Below, piece after piece: positions 1 through 5,339 of a stretch of DNA of 6,075 bases. Numbering within the stretch: position 1 is the first letter of the stretch; every line of letters starts with the position of its first letter. The notes beneath the pieces were generated by a model. The model searched no databases and was not told the origin of the DNA. It saw only the letters and a list, made by a program, of their open reading frames with translations. The translations under genes and the position numbers were made by a program. Location of the stretch: positions 1-6,075 of the forward strand of contig JAKIUX010000071.1 of assembly GCA_021647345.1 (NCBI GenBank), written 5' to 3'. The DNA comes from Hydrogenimonas sp. GTDB taxonomy: Bacteria > Campylobacterota > Campylobacteria > Campylobacterales > Hydrogenimonadaceae.

Positions 1-1
1 G

Positions 2-370
2 TTCATAGAGCTTGAGAGAGACTCTTTTAAAAAGCTTGAGAAGAACTGCTCCAGCATAGACGCAAAAAGCTGTGACGTCAGAATGGGAGATGCTTTTACG
101 GTACTGCCTACTATTTTAGAGGAGTTGAAAAGTGTTAACGAAAGAGCCTATCTTTATATAGACCCTCCCTTCTCAATTAGAGAAGGCAAGAGCGATATCT
201 ACGAGAGAGTGAAGGAGATGATAGAGGGTATCGATCCGCAAATTATAATTATGATAATAGTAGAGCATATGACAAAAGAGAAGTTTCCCCAAAGATTGGG
301 AGCTTTTTCGAAGATAAAGGAGAAGAGGTTCGGTAAAAGCTCTTTGAGCTACTACACCCCGTCAAATTAG
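2..370 (+). CDS. rsmD: RsmD-type 16S rRNA (guanine-N2)-methyltransferase, C-terminal part (5' end outside window)
   Basis: The reading frame is open from base 2, upstream of the ATG at 83, so this is the 3' part of a longer gene: 122 residues against the usual 180-190. Family role: SAM-dependent N2 methylation of G966 (E. coli numbering) in 16S rRNA during 30S assembly in the cytoplasm. Visible motifs are FIELERD at the very start (the acidic residue after strand 2 that contacts the SAM ribose), MGDAF (adenine-contacting region) and YIDPPF, the (D/N)PP(Y/F) catalytic motif of amino-N methyltransferases. The C-terminal KRFGKSSLSYY matches the usual RsmD ending. The SAM-binding glycine-rich motif I lies before the window. 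C. jejuni has a methylase gene (Cj1461) in the same position before flgI, as I recall. An N6-adenine DNA methylase is the alternative, but the size and C-terminus favour RsmD. The ATG at 83 is internal, not the start. Confidence 0.85.
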   Translation, partial: FIELERDSFKKLEKNCSSIDAKSCDVRMGDAFTVLPTILEELKSVNERAYLYIDPPFSIREGKSDIYERVKEMIEGIDPQIIIMIIVEHMTKEKFPQRLGAFSKIKEKRFGKSSLSYYTPSN

Positions 371-386
371 GAACGCTTTTTGCTTC
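367..386 (+). promoter_or_regulatory. Predicted sigma-54 (RpoN) promoter for the flgI operon
   Basis: The sequence GGAACGCTTTTTGC at 370-383 has the invariant GG, exactly 10 bases, then GC. The flanking bases also agree with the epsilonproteobacterial -24/-12 consensus (TTGGAAC-N5-TTGCTT; here TTAGGAACG...TTTGCTT). The GG overlaps the last base of the rsmD stop codon (368-370). Transcription would begin near 395, giving a leader of about 37 bases before the flgI GTG. In Campylobacter and Helicobacter, rod, ring and hook genes are commonly RpoN/FlgR-dependent, which fits flgI as the first gene. The assignment rests on motif match and position only. Confidence 0.75.
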
Positions 387-420
387 TCTTTTCTCAAAGA
401 TACCCCGTTATAGGGTGGGA

Positions 421-425
421 AAAGG
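421..425 (+). promoter_or_regulatory. Ribosome binding site for flgI, supporting a GTG start
   Basis: AAAGG at 421-425 (within AAAGGCGGA) lies 6 bases before the GTG at 432. The overlapping ATG at 430 cannot be the start because it is followed directly by TGA. The GTG is therefore the only nearby start that yields a full signal peptide with a Lys-Arg N-terminus. Confidence 0.7.
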
Positions 426-431
426 CGGAAT

Positions 432-1493
432 GTGAAACGAACCTTTTTTATTGTGACTCTTCTCTTGCCGATTCTTCTTAACGCTGTGAAGATAGGCGAT
501 ATTAGCAATATAATAGGTGTTAGAGAGAACCAGCTTATCGGCTACGGTCTGGTTGTCGGCCTCAACAAGACGGGTGACGGCACTACATCGAAATTCACTC
601 TGCAGACTATCTCTAATATGCTTCAGACAATGAATGTCAAGCTTGATCCAAAAGATATAAAGTCAAAAAATGTGGCGGCGGTCGTGGTTACCGCAACGCT
701 TCCTCCTTTTTCTAGGCAGGGTGACAAGATAGATGTTGTCGTCTCTTCAATCGGCGATGCCAAATCTTTGGAAGGCGGTACCCTTTTGATGACGCCGCTA
801 AAGGGTGTTGACGGGCGCATTTACGCATTGGCTCAAGGCTCTTTAACGATCGGAGGGCGCAACGGCAGAGGCGCAGGGTCGTTGAACCACGCCACGGCCG
901 GCAAGATTCCAGGCGGTGCGCTTGTCGAGCAGGAGGTTCCTTTCAATCTATATGGCCAGAGTGAAGCGACTCTTAGTCTAAAAGAGTCCAACTTCCAAAA
1001 CGCCATAGCGATACAAAGAACTTTGAATAGTTACTATAAAGAGAAGATAGCCGTAGCGGTAGACTCAAGAACCATAAGGCTTAAAAAACCGAGCTCTCTA
1101 AGTATGGTGGAATTTCTTGCAAATATCGGCGACCTCTCTATCGAGTACAGAACGAAACAGAGGATAGTAATAGATGAGAGAACGGGAACGATAGTTTCAG
1201 GTGTAGATGTGGAAGTAGAGCCGGTAGTTATAACTCACGGAGATATAACTATCAAGATCGAAGAGAAGAGAAGCTTGCCGCTTTTAAAGAGGGATGATAA
1301 CGCTATTAACCTAGGTGCGAATACGCAGCTGCAGCCAGATCAGAATGCGCTGATAACAAAACCAGGCGCCGCAACAGTGGCTAATCTGGCGCGCTCGCTA
1401 AAAAAGCTTGGAGCCACGCCAAAAGATATCATCTCGATTCTTGAAGCTATGAAAAACGCAGGCGCCATTCACGCTGATCTGCAAATAATTTAA
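432..1493 (+). CDS. flgI: Flagellar P-ring protein FlgI
   Basis: FlgI is secreted to the periplasm, where about two dozen copies form the P ring that acts as a bushing for the rod in the peptidoglycan layer. The 353-residue product has the usual family length. Residues 1-18 look like a Sec signal peptide: MKR, a hydrophobic core, and cleavage probably after LNA. The mature protein opens with VKIGDISNIIGVRENQLIGY and VVGLNKTGDGT, the strongly conserved FlgI N-terminus. The C-terminus also fits the family (NLGANTQLQPDQNALI, then VANLARSLKKLGATPKDIISIL). The start is the GTG at 432, with AAAGG 6 bases upstream. A predicted sigma-54 promoter lies at 367-386. flgJ follows after 12 bp, with its ribosome binding site overlapping the flgI stop, so the two are clearly co-transcribed. 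Identification is secure. Confidence 0.97.
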   Translation: MKRTFFIVTLLLPILLNAVKIGDISNIIGVRENQLIGYGLVVGLNKTGDGTTSKFTLQTISNMLQTMNVKLDPKDIKSKNVAAVVVTATLPPFSRQGDKIDVVVSSIGDAKSLEGGTLLMTPLKGVDGRIYALAQGSLTIGGRNGRGAGSLNHATAGKIPGGALVEQEVPFNLYGQSEATLSLKESNFQNAIAIQRTLNSYYKEKIAVAVDSRTIRLKKPSSLSMVEFLANIGDLSIEYRTKQRIVIDERTGTIVSGVDVEVEPVVITHGDITIKIEEKRSLPLLKRDDNAINLGANTQLQPDQNALITKPGAATVANLARSLKKLGATPKDIISILEAMKNAGAIHADLQII

Positions 1494-1505
1494 AGGAAAT
1501 AGAAG

Positions 1506-1781
1506 ATGGAATATTTAAATATTAATGAATATCAACCGCTCAATCTGGAAGTCAGCGTAAAGGATCCGGATAAGCTCAAAGAGCAGACAGACGCTTTCGA
1601 GGCAATTATATTGAAGATGATTTTGGACAAGGCAATAGGTTCTGAAGACCCGCTTTTGCCAAAGGATCCCGGTAGAAAGATTTATCGCTCTATGCAGAAT
1701 GAAGAGATAAGCAAAGAGCTTAGCGGAGCCTTTGGCTACAGCGAGCTTCTCTATAATTTTCTTTCAGAAAAAAAGATTTAA
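1506..1781 (+). CDS. flgJ: Rod-binding (rod cap) protein, FlgJ N-terminal domain only
   Basis: This 91-residue protein matches the N-terminal rod-binding domain of FlgJ. Visible are KLKEQTDAFEAIILKMILDKA (family pattern: FE..L...M...), then IYRSMQNEEISKELSGAFGYSELLY, the second conserved helical region. FlgJ caps the growing rod in the periplasm. In Salmonella the protein is about 316 residues and carries a C-terminal muramidase domain; here it is absent, which is normal for epsilonproteobacteria, where a separate enzyme opens the peptidoglycan. There is no signal peptide, as expected for export through the flagellar type III apparatus. AAGGAA at 1493-1498 lies 7 bases before the ATG and overlaps the flgI stop codon. 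It probably belongs to the sigma-54-driven flgI operon. Confidence 0.88.
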   Translation: MEYLNINEYQPLNLEVSVKDPDKLKEQTDAFEAIILKMILDKAIGSEDPLLPKDPGRKIYRSMQNEEISKELSGAFGYSELLYNFLSEKKI

Positions 1782-1789
1782 AAAAGGGC

Positions 1790-1822
1790 TTAATGAATGT
1801 CCAATTTTGCCGATAGTATAAT
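1790..1822 (+). promoter_or_regulatory. Predicted sigma-28 (FliA) promoter for flgM, with an overlapping TATAAT
   Basis: GCCGATAG at 1809-1816 differs at one base from the classic sigma-28 -10 box GCCGATAA. TTAA at 1790-1793 stands 15 bases upstream as a -35 box (consensus TAAA with N15; TAAT at 1791-1794 with N14 is the other reading). Transcription would start near 1823, about 33 bases before the flgM ATG. A perfect TATAAT lies directly downstream at 1817-1822 but has no convincing -35 partner (TGAATG at 1794-1799). The site lies in the 74-bp gap between flgJ and flgM, where C. jejuni is known to have a sigma-28 promoter for flgM. Confidence 0.7.
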
Positions 1823-1855
1823 TAAACAGATACTATATAAAGCAAAGGATTCAAA

Positions 1856-2056
1856 ATGATTAGTAATGTAGGTGCCAATAACGCTTCAAATATCATGAAC
1901 GAGATGAAGAAGAGCGAGAATATGGCGGTAGAAAAAGAGCAAATGAAAGAGCAGAGCCGTATAGAGGAGCTGAAGCAGCAGATTCAAAATGATCAGTATA
2001 AGATTGATCTGCGGGCAACAGCTACGAAAATGGCTCAGGAGCTTAAACCAGAGTAA
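1856..2056 (+). CDS. flgM: Anti-sigma-28 factor FlgM
   Basis: FlgM binds sigma-28 (FliA) in the cytoplasm and blocks late flagellar gene transcription; it is exported or otherwise relieved once the hook-basal body is complete. The 66-residue product is short compared with about 97 in Salmonella, but similar in size to the Campylobacter and Helicobacter proteins. The N-terminal 30 residues are polar and low in complexity, as expected for a disordered export segment. Residues 31-64 (RIEELKQQIQNDQYKIDL, then a second helix ending MAQEL) match the conserved sigma-binding C-terminus with its L..I..G/D.Y.ID pattern. AAAGGA at 1844-1849 precedes the ATG by 6 bases. It has its own predicted sigma-28 promoter at 1790-1822, which would give autoregulation. 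The assignment relies on the C-terminal pattern and on the flgI-flgJ-flgM-flgK context. Confidence 0.88.
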   Translation: MISNVGANNASNIMNEMKKSENMAVEKEQMKEQSRIEELKQQIQNDQYKIDLRATATKMAQELKPE

Positions 2057-2069
2057 GTAAGGAAAACCG

Positions 2070-2498
2070 ATGTTAACCCACTATCTGCAGATGGCCATAG
2101 ATGACCTGATAGCACTCAAAGAGCTGACTTCTAAGGATATAGAAGATATAAAACTCGCCCGCCACGATGCGATGTTCGAACGTATCGGGATGAAAGAGGA
2201 GAGGATGAACAGTTTCGAAGAGAAGAAATCCAAAATTGATAGCGAAATAGCTTCGATCATCAAAAGCCATCCGGATAGTGATCTATCGGAACTTCTAGAC
2301 GAAGAGACGAAGAGCCGCCTCTCGCTTCTTAGAGAACATCTTGAGGAGCTTCAGGAACTTAACAGATATTATGCCAGGTTCGTTATCACCGTAGGGGAGT
2401 TTTACAACTCTTTATATGAAGAGATACTCCCTATAGAGAAAGATGGCTACACCAAAAAGAGCCCGAAAATTGCATCACTTTTAGAGCTAAGGGTCTGA
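2070..2498 (+). CDS. flgN: FlgN-like flagellar export chaperone for FlgK
   Basis: The product is a 142-residue, charged, nearly all-helical protein with no signal peptide or membrane segment. FlgN-family proteins are cytoplasmic chaperones that hold the hook-associated proteins FlgK and FlgL and bring them to the export gate. The N-terminal part (LIALKELTSKDIEDIKLARHD at 13-33, then helix-forming residues to about 66) has the FlgN pattern of leucine-rich helices around 'LT..D...IK'. Residues 81-121 form a second helical hairpin with NRYYARFVITVGEFYNSLY. The C-terminal tail (GYTKKSPKIASLLELRV) may be the substrate-binding end. The gene lies 13 bp after flgM and 1 bp before flgK, a typical chaperone-substrate pairing. 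GTAAGGAA at 2057-2064 serves as the ribosome binding site. C. jejuni Cj1465, in the same position, is the expected orthologue. Sequence similarity to FlgN is weak across bacteria, so context carries much of the call. Confidence 0.8.
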   Translation: MLTHYLQMAIDDLIALKELTSKDIEDIKLARHDAMFERIGMKEERMNSFEEKKSKIDSEIASIIKSHPDSDLSELLDEETKSRLSLLREHLEELQELNRYYARFVITVGEFYNSLYEEILPIEKDGYTKKSPKIASLLELRV

Positions 2499-2499
2499 T

Positions 2500-4341
2500 A
2501 TGGCTTCGATCTTCAATGCCCTCAATACAGGATACAGCGGACTTAAAACATCTCAAGTAGCTATAGACACGATTGGGCACAATATAGCGAATGCTGAAAA
2601 TCCAGACTATACTCGACAAAGAGTTGTTATTGAGCCAAATACTCCTCTTAACACTACTCCCGGAGATATAGGACTTGGCGCAAAGATTACAGAGATAGTA
2701 CGCATACATGACGAATTTGTCTATAAACGGCTCAAAAGCTCTTCAAGTGACAGTGAATATGCGAATTTCCGACAAAGCACTTTAGATGAAGTCTCTACAT
2801 ACTTTCCAGAGATAGACAAAAATGGTATATACGACTCTCTTGCAAAATATTTCGATGCATGGAACAGTTTTTCAACAAACAGTGATGATTCTGCATTAAA
2901 AATAGATCTTGCTCAACAGTCGAAGAGTTTGGCTGTTGCCATTAAAGATACCCGACAACTTCTTCAAGACACCCAAGACTCTCTTGATGAACAGCTAAAG
3001 ACATCTATAGATGAGATAAATAGGCTTGGAAAAGAGATAGCTGAGCTTAATGTTCGCATTGATACACACGAAGCCGGAGGTGACAATGCCAACGACCTGC
3101 GAGATCAGCGTGATAAGCTTGAGCTTGCACTAAGCAAACTTGTAAATATAGAGGTTTCCAAGGGTGAATTGAAGTCCGATATGAGTGTAGACCCAAACTA
3201 TGTGGAGAGTACTGACCAGTATCATCTTAGTATAGGGGGTTCATCTTTCGTAGACGGCTCAACTTTCCACCCTCTTGTTCTCGAGAATGCTGGAGACGGG
3301 ACGCCATATTCGAATGTATACTATCAACGCCAAGATTATGTGAAGTTCGATATTACGAACTATTTGCAAGGTGGTAAAGTGGGGGCGATACTCTCGTTGA
3401 GAGGATCCGACTACAGCGAAGAGTATGGAAAGTTTATGAACGGCGATATTCAAGGAATAATTGATAAGCTTGACAGCTTCGCCTCAGCTTTGATAACCAA
3501 CACCAACAATATTTACGCTTCTCATGCGACAGACTCGATGTTCAGCAATGTTTCGGTAGATAGCAACATGCTTATTTCCAATTCCACTCTGCCTATCGAT
3601 ACTGCTCAGCAATTCAAGGTAAAAGTATACGACTCCAACGGTGCCGTCGTGGCGGAACGAAGCATAGGTTTGGAAGGAACTTTTCAGGATGTGGTTGATG
3701 ATATAAACAGGTCTGACATCGACGATAATGGAGATAATACTATAACCAACGATGTGGACGATTTCGTTTCAGCCTCCATAGATCCTCAGGGAAACTTTTC
3801 GATTTCACTAAAAGCTGGAATGGAAGATCAAGGATACCGCTTCTCCATAGAGGAGGTTGACCCACAAAATCCTTCACTATTTGCCGGAGCTTTGGGACTT
3901 GAGAGGTTTTTTGACGGCACCAATGCCGAAGATATAGACTTGAATCGCTATCTTGATGAGAATCCCACTAGAATAGGAGGTAATGGAGCTCCTATAGCTG
4001 GAGACAATAGTGTCGCTAACGCTATGGTTCAGCTTCAGTATGATAAGATAGATTTTTATATTGCCGGTTCTCAAGAGCCGTACTCCAGCGATACTCTTAG
4101 CGGTTTTTTTAGAATGAGTACCACCGAAGTTGCCGAAAAGACCGCAGCGGCACACACTACGGCTGAGACCTCTCAATCTCTGCTTAACGCCGTGGTAAAT
4201 GAGTTTGACAGTATTAGCAGAGTCGATATTGATGAGGAGTTGACAAATCTTATGAAGTATCAGACTGGATATAGCGCTAGTGCGAAGGTGATTACCACGA
4301 TTGATCAGATGATAGAGACACTGCTTGGAATTAAACAGTAA
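2500..4341 (+). CDS. flgK: Flagellar hook-associated protein 1, FlgK
   Basis: FlgK forms the first hook-filament junction ring outside the cell, after export by the flagellar type III apparatus. Residues 1-60 contain the rod/hook-type N-terminus: LNTGYSGLKTSQVAIDTIGH, then ANAENPDYTRQ at 30-40. Residues 100-190 form the family's long helical region (GIYDSLAKYFDAWNSFSTN, then coiled-coil-like DSLDEQLKTSIDEINRLGKEI). The middle holds variable surface domains, including an Asp-rich stretch at 406-421. The C-terminal 34 residues (ELTNLMKYQTGYSASAKVITTIDQMI...) are the conserved D0 helix that pairs with the N-terminus. At 613 residues it is longer than the Salmonella protein (about 553), close to Campylobacter FlgK. 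Its ATG is one base after the flgN-like stop, so translation is probably coupled; TAAGGG at 2488-2493 is the ribosome binding site. No internal promoter was seen. Confidence 0.97.
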   Translation: MASIFNALNTGYSGLKTSQVAIDTIGHNIANAENPDYTRQRVVIEPNTPLNTTPGDIGLGAKITEIVRIHDEFVYKRLKSSSSDSEYANFRQSTLDEVSTYFPEIDKNGIYDSLAKYFDAWNSFSTNSDDSALKIDLAQQSKSLAVAIKDTRQLLQDTQDSLDEQLKTSIDEINRLGKEIAELNVRIDTHEAGGDNANDLRDQRDKLELALSKLVNIEVSKGELKSDMSVDPNYVESTDQYHLSIGGSSFVDGSTFHPLVLENAGDGTPYSNVYYQRQDYVKFDITNYLQGGKVGAILSLRGSDYSEEYGKFMNGDIQGIIDKLDSFASALITNTNNIYASHATDSMFSNVSVDSNMLISNSTLPIDTAQQFKVKVYDSNGAVVAERSIGLEGTFQDVVDDINRSDIDDNGDNTITNDVDDFVSASIDPQGNFSISLKAGMEDQGYRFSIEEVDPQNPSLFAGALGLERFFDGTNAEDIDLNRYLDENPTRIGGNGAPIAGDNSVANAMVQLQYDKIDFYIAGSQEPYSSDTLSGFFRMSTTEVAEKTAAAHTTAETSQSLLNAVVNEFDSISRVDIDEELTNLMKYQTGYSASAKVITTIDQMIETLLGIKQ

Positions 4342-4344
4342 AAG

Positions 4345-5148
4345 ATGAGATGCCCCTGTGTAAGTGTCGCTATATTGGCGGCACTCTTTCTATTCTCCTT
4401 TGTCGGCCCTCTTATATATAGCGTCAGCCCCTTTGAACTAAACCCTGATGCTCTGTTGATGCCCCCTTCGGCAAGCAACCCTTTGGGTACGGACAGGCTC
4501 GGTAGAGATTTGCTGGCGCGCTTGATGTATGGAGGCAGAGTCTCTTTGACAATTGGAGTAGGCAGTGCTCTGATAGCATCCATGATAGGGCTTATCGCAG
4601 GAATTACGGCGGGACTTTTCAGGGGAAAAGTGGAGAAGTTTTTCATTGTTGTGGTAGAGCTGTTTCTAACTTTTCCGACCTTCTTTCTTCTTCTCGCCCT
4701 CGTAAGTTATGTTGAGGCTTCAGTATGGGTTTTGATATTTGTCATATCTGTAACAGGATGGATGACTATGGGTAGAATGATAAGAGCTGAAAGCTTCTCT
4801 ATCGGCCAAAAGCCCTTCATAAAGATATTGAAAATTGGCGGTGTACCTACCTATAAAATAGTGATCAAATATTTCGCTCCGCTGCTTGCACCCATCTTTT
4901 TCATAAGTTTTACCTTTGGAGTAGGGGGAGCGATATTAAGCGAGAGCGCTCTAAGCTTTCTTGGACTTGGTATAAGTCCGCCGCAGATGAGTTGGGGCTC
5001 GCTTATAAGCGAAGGTAAAGAGGTTATGGAGATAGCGTGGTGGATAAGCTTTTTTCCGGGGCTATTGATCTTTCTGGTAACGTTTTCTCTTATGCAGATA
5101 TCTGACTTCCTTCAGACCAAAACAAACAGAAAAGAGGTTTTGGCTTGA
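4345..5148 (+). CDS. ABC transporter permease of the DppC/OppC (peptide/nickel) family
   Basis: This is a 267-residue inner-membrane protein of the binding-protein-dependent transport family. Members pair with a DppB-type permease and two ATPases to import di/oligopeptides, nickel or related solutes; the substrate here cannot be told. The first membrane segment is at about 7-27. The DppC/OppC hallmark NPLGTDRLGRDLLARLMYGG follows at 45-64, and about five further hydrophobic segments run from 66 to 252. ESALSFLGLGI at 200-210 and MSWGSLI at 215-221 are typical of the family C-terminus. The ATPase-docking EAA loop (about 148-182) is degenerate: FIKILKIGG at 158-166 where EAA...G is expected. 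The N-terminus is shorter than usual before the first helix. The start is only 3 bp after flgK and has no clear Shine-Dalgarno sequence, so it probably depends on coupled translation. No partner permease, ATPase or binding protein is in the window. Confidence 0.88.
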   Translation: MRCPCVSVAILAALFLFSFVGPLIYSVSPFELNPDALLMPPSASNPLGTDRLGRDLLARLMYGGRVSLTIGVGSALIASMIGLIAGITAGLFRGKVEKFFIVVVELFLTFPTFFLLLALVSYVEASVWVLIFVISVTGWMTMGRMIRAESFSIGQKPFIKILKIGGVPTYKIVIKYFAPLLAPIFFISFTFGVGGAILSESALSFLGLGISPPQMSWGSLISEGKEVMEIAWWISFFPGLLIFLVTFSLMQISDFLQTKTNRKEVLA

Positions 5149-5168
5149 GATTTTTACGAAGCAAAGAT

Positions 5169-5203
5169 TTCGATGTTGGATGATAGATGTTTGATGATAA
5201 ATG
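5169..5203 (+). repeat. Five degenerate 7-bp tandem repeats in the intergenic gap
   Basis: Five consecutive heptamers end in ATG with consensus close to WTNGATG: ttcgatg, ttggatg, atagatg, tttgatg and ataaatg. Read on the minus strand they are CATCNAA-like units. They can also be seen as a 14-bp duplication (5172-5185 and 5186-5199, one mismatch). The array starts about 20 bases after the permease stop. Function is unknown; this looks like a noncoding short tandem repeat. Confidence 0.6.
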
Positions 5204-5301
5204 AAGGATATAAACTTCGTTTTTTACTATTTCTCAATTGAACTCTATGAAAATATAAACAGAGCGAAGGCTTTGAGATTTTAATTTGAAAAATTTACGA
5301 T

Positions 5302-5315
5302 CATTGACCATCGAC
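5302..5315 (+). repeat. Second short heptamer pair, opposite in orientation to the first array
   Basis: CATTGAC (5302-5308) is followed directly by CATCGAC (5309-5315). These units resemble the minus-strand form of the array at 5169-5203 (CATCGAA, CATCCAA). The two patches therefore face each other: 5170-5185 and the reverse complement of 5299-5314 agree at 12 of 16 positions. Two units are few, so chance cannot be excluded. Confidence 0.4.
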
Positions 5316-5339
5316 TAAACTTAAAAACATTCGCTCGAT

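Larger units (their letters stand above)
5149..5339. other. AT-rich intergenic gap between convergent permease and kdsB genes
   Basis: This 191-bp stretch separates two genes that converge on it. It contains the two heptamer patches described separately and long-range inverted matches: ACGAAG (5156-5161) with CTTCGT (5215-5220, followed by a T run), and GAGCGAA (5262-5268) with TTCGCTC (5330-5336). Neither pair has the short loop and GC-rich stem of a classic rho-independent terminator, so I do not call one, although both flanking genes should end transcription here. No RNA gene or convincing coding region was seen. Confidence 0.6.

Noticed and set aside
402..415. Small hairpin ACCC-CGTTATA-GGGT in the flgI leader, considered as a terminator for rsmD
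   Set aside because: The stem is only 4 bp and no T run follows. It lies downstream of the predicted sigma-54 start, inside the flgI leader.
1787..1800. GG near the end of the flgJ-flgM gap, tested as a second sigma-54 site
   Set aside because: Neither GG pair there has GC after 10 bases, and the sigma-28 motif explains the gap better.
2431..2709. 92-codon minus-strand open frame across the flgN-flgK junction, and similar antisense frames within flgI, flgN, flgK and the permease gene
   Set aside because: All lie opposite genes whose products are clearly recognisable. Their translations look like low-complexity shadows with no domain features.
5156..5226. ACGAAG...CTTCGT followed by a T run, considered as a rho-independent terminator for the permease gene
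   Set aside because: The 6-bp arms are separated by 53 bases, too long a loop for a classic terminator, and the stem is short.
5201..5284. A 27-codon open frame on the + strand (ATG to TAA) in the intergenic gap
   Set aside because: It has no ribosome binding site, its ATG is part of the last heptamer repeat, and the peptide resembles nothing I recognise. A frame of this length is expected by chance in AT-rich DNA.
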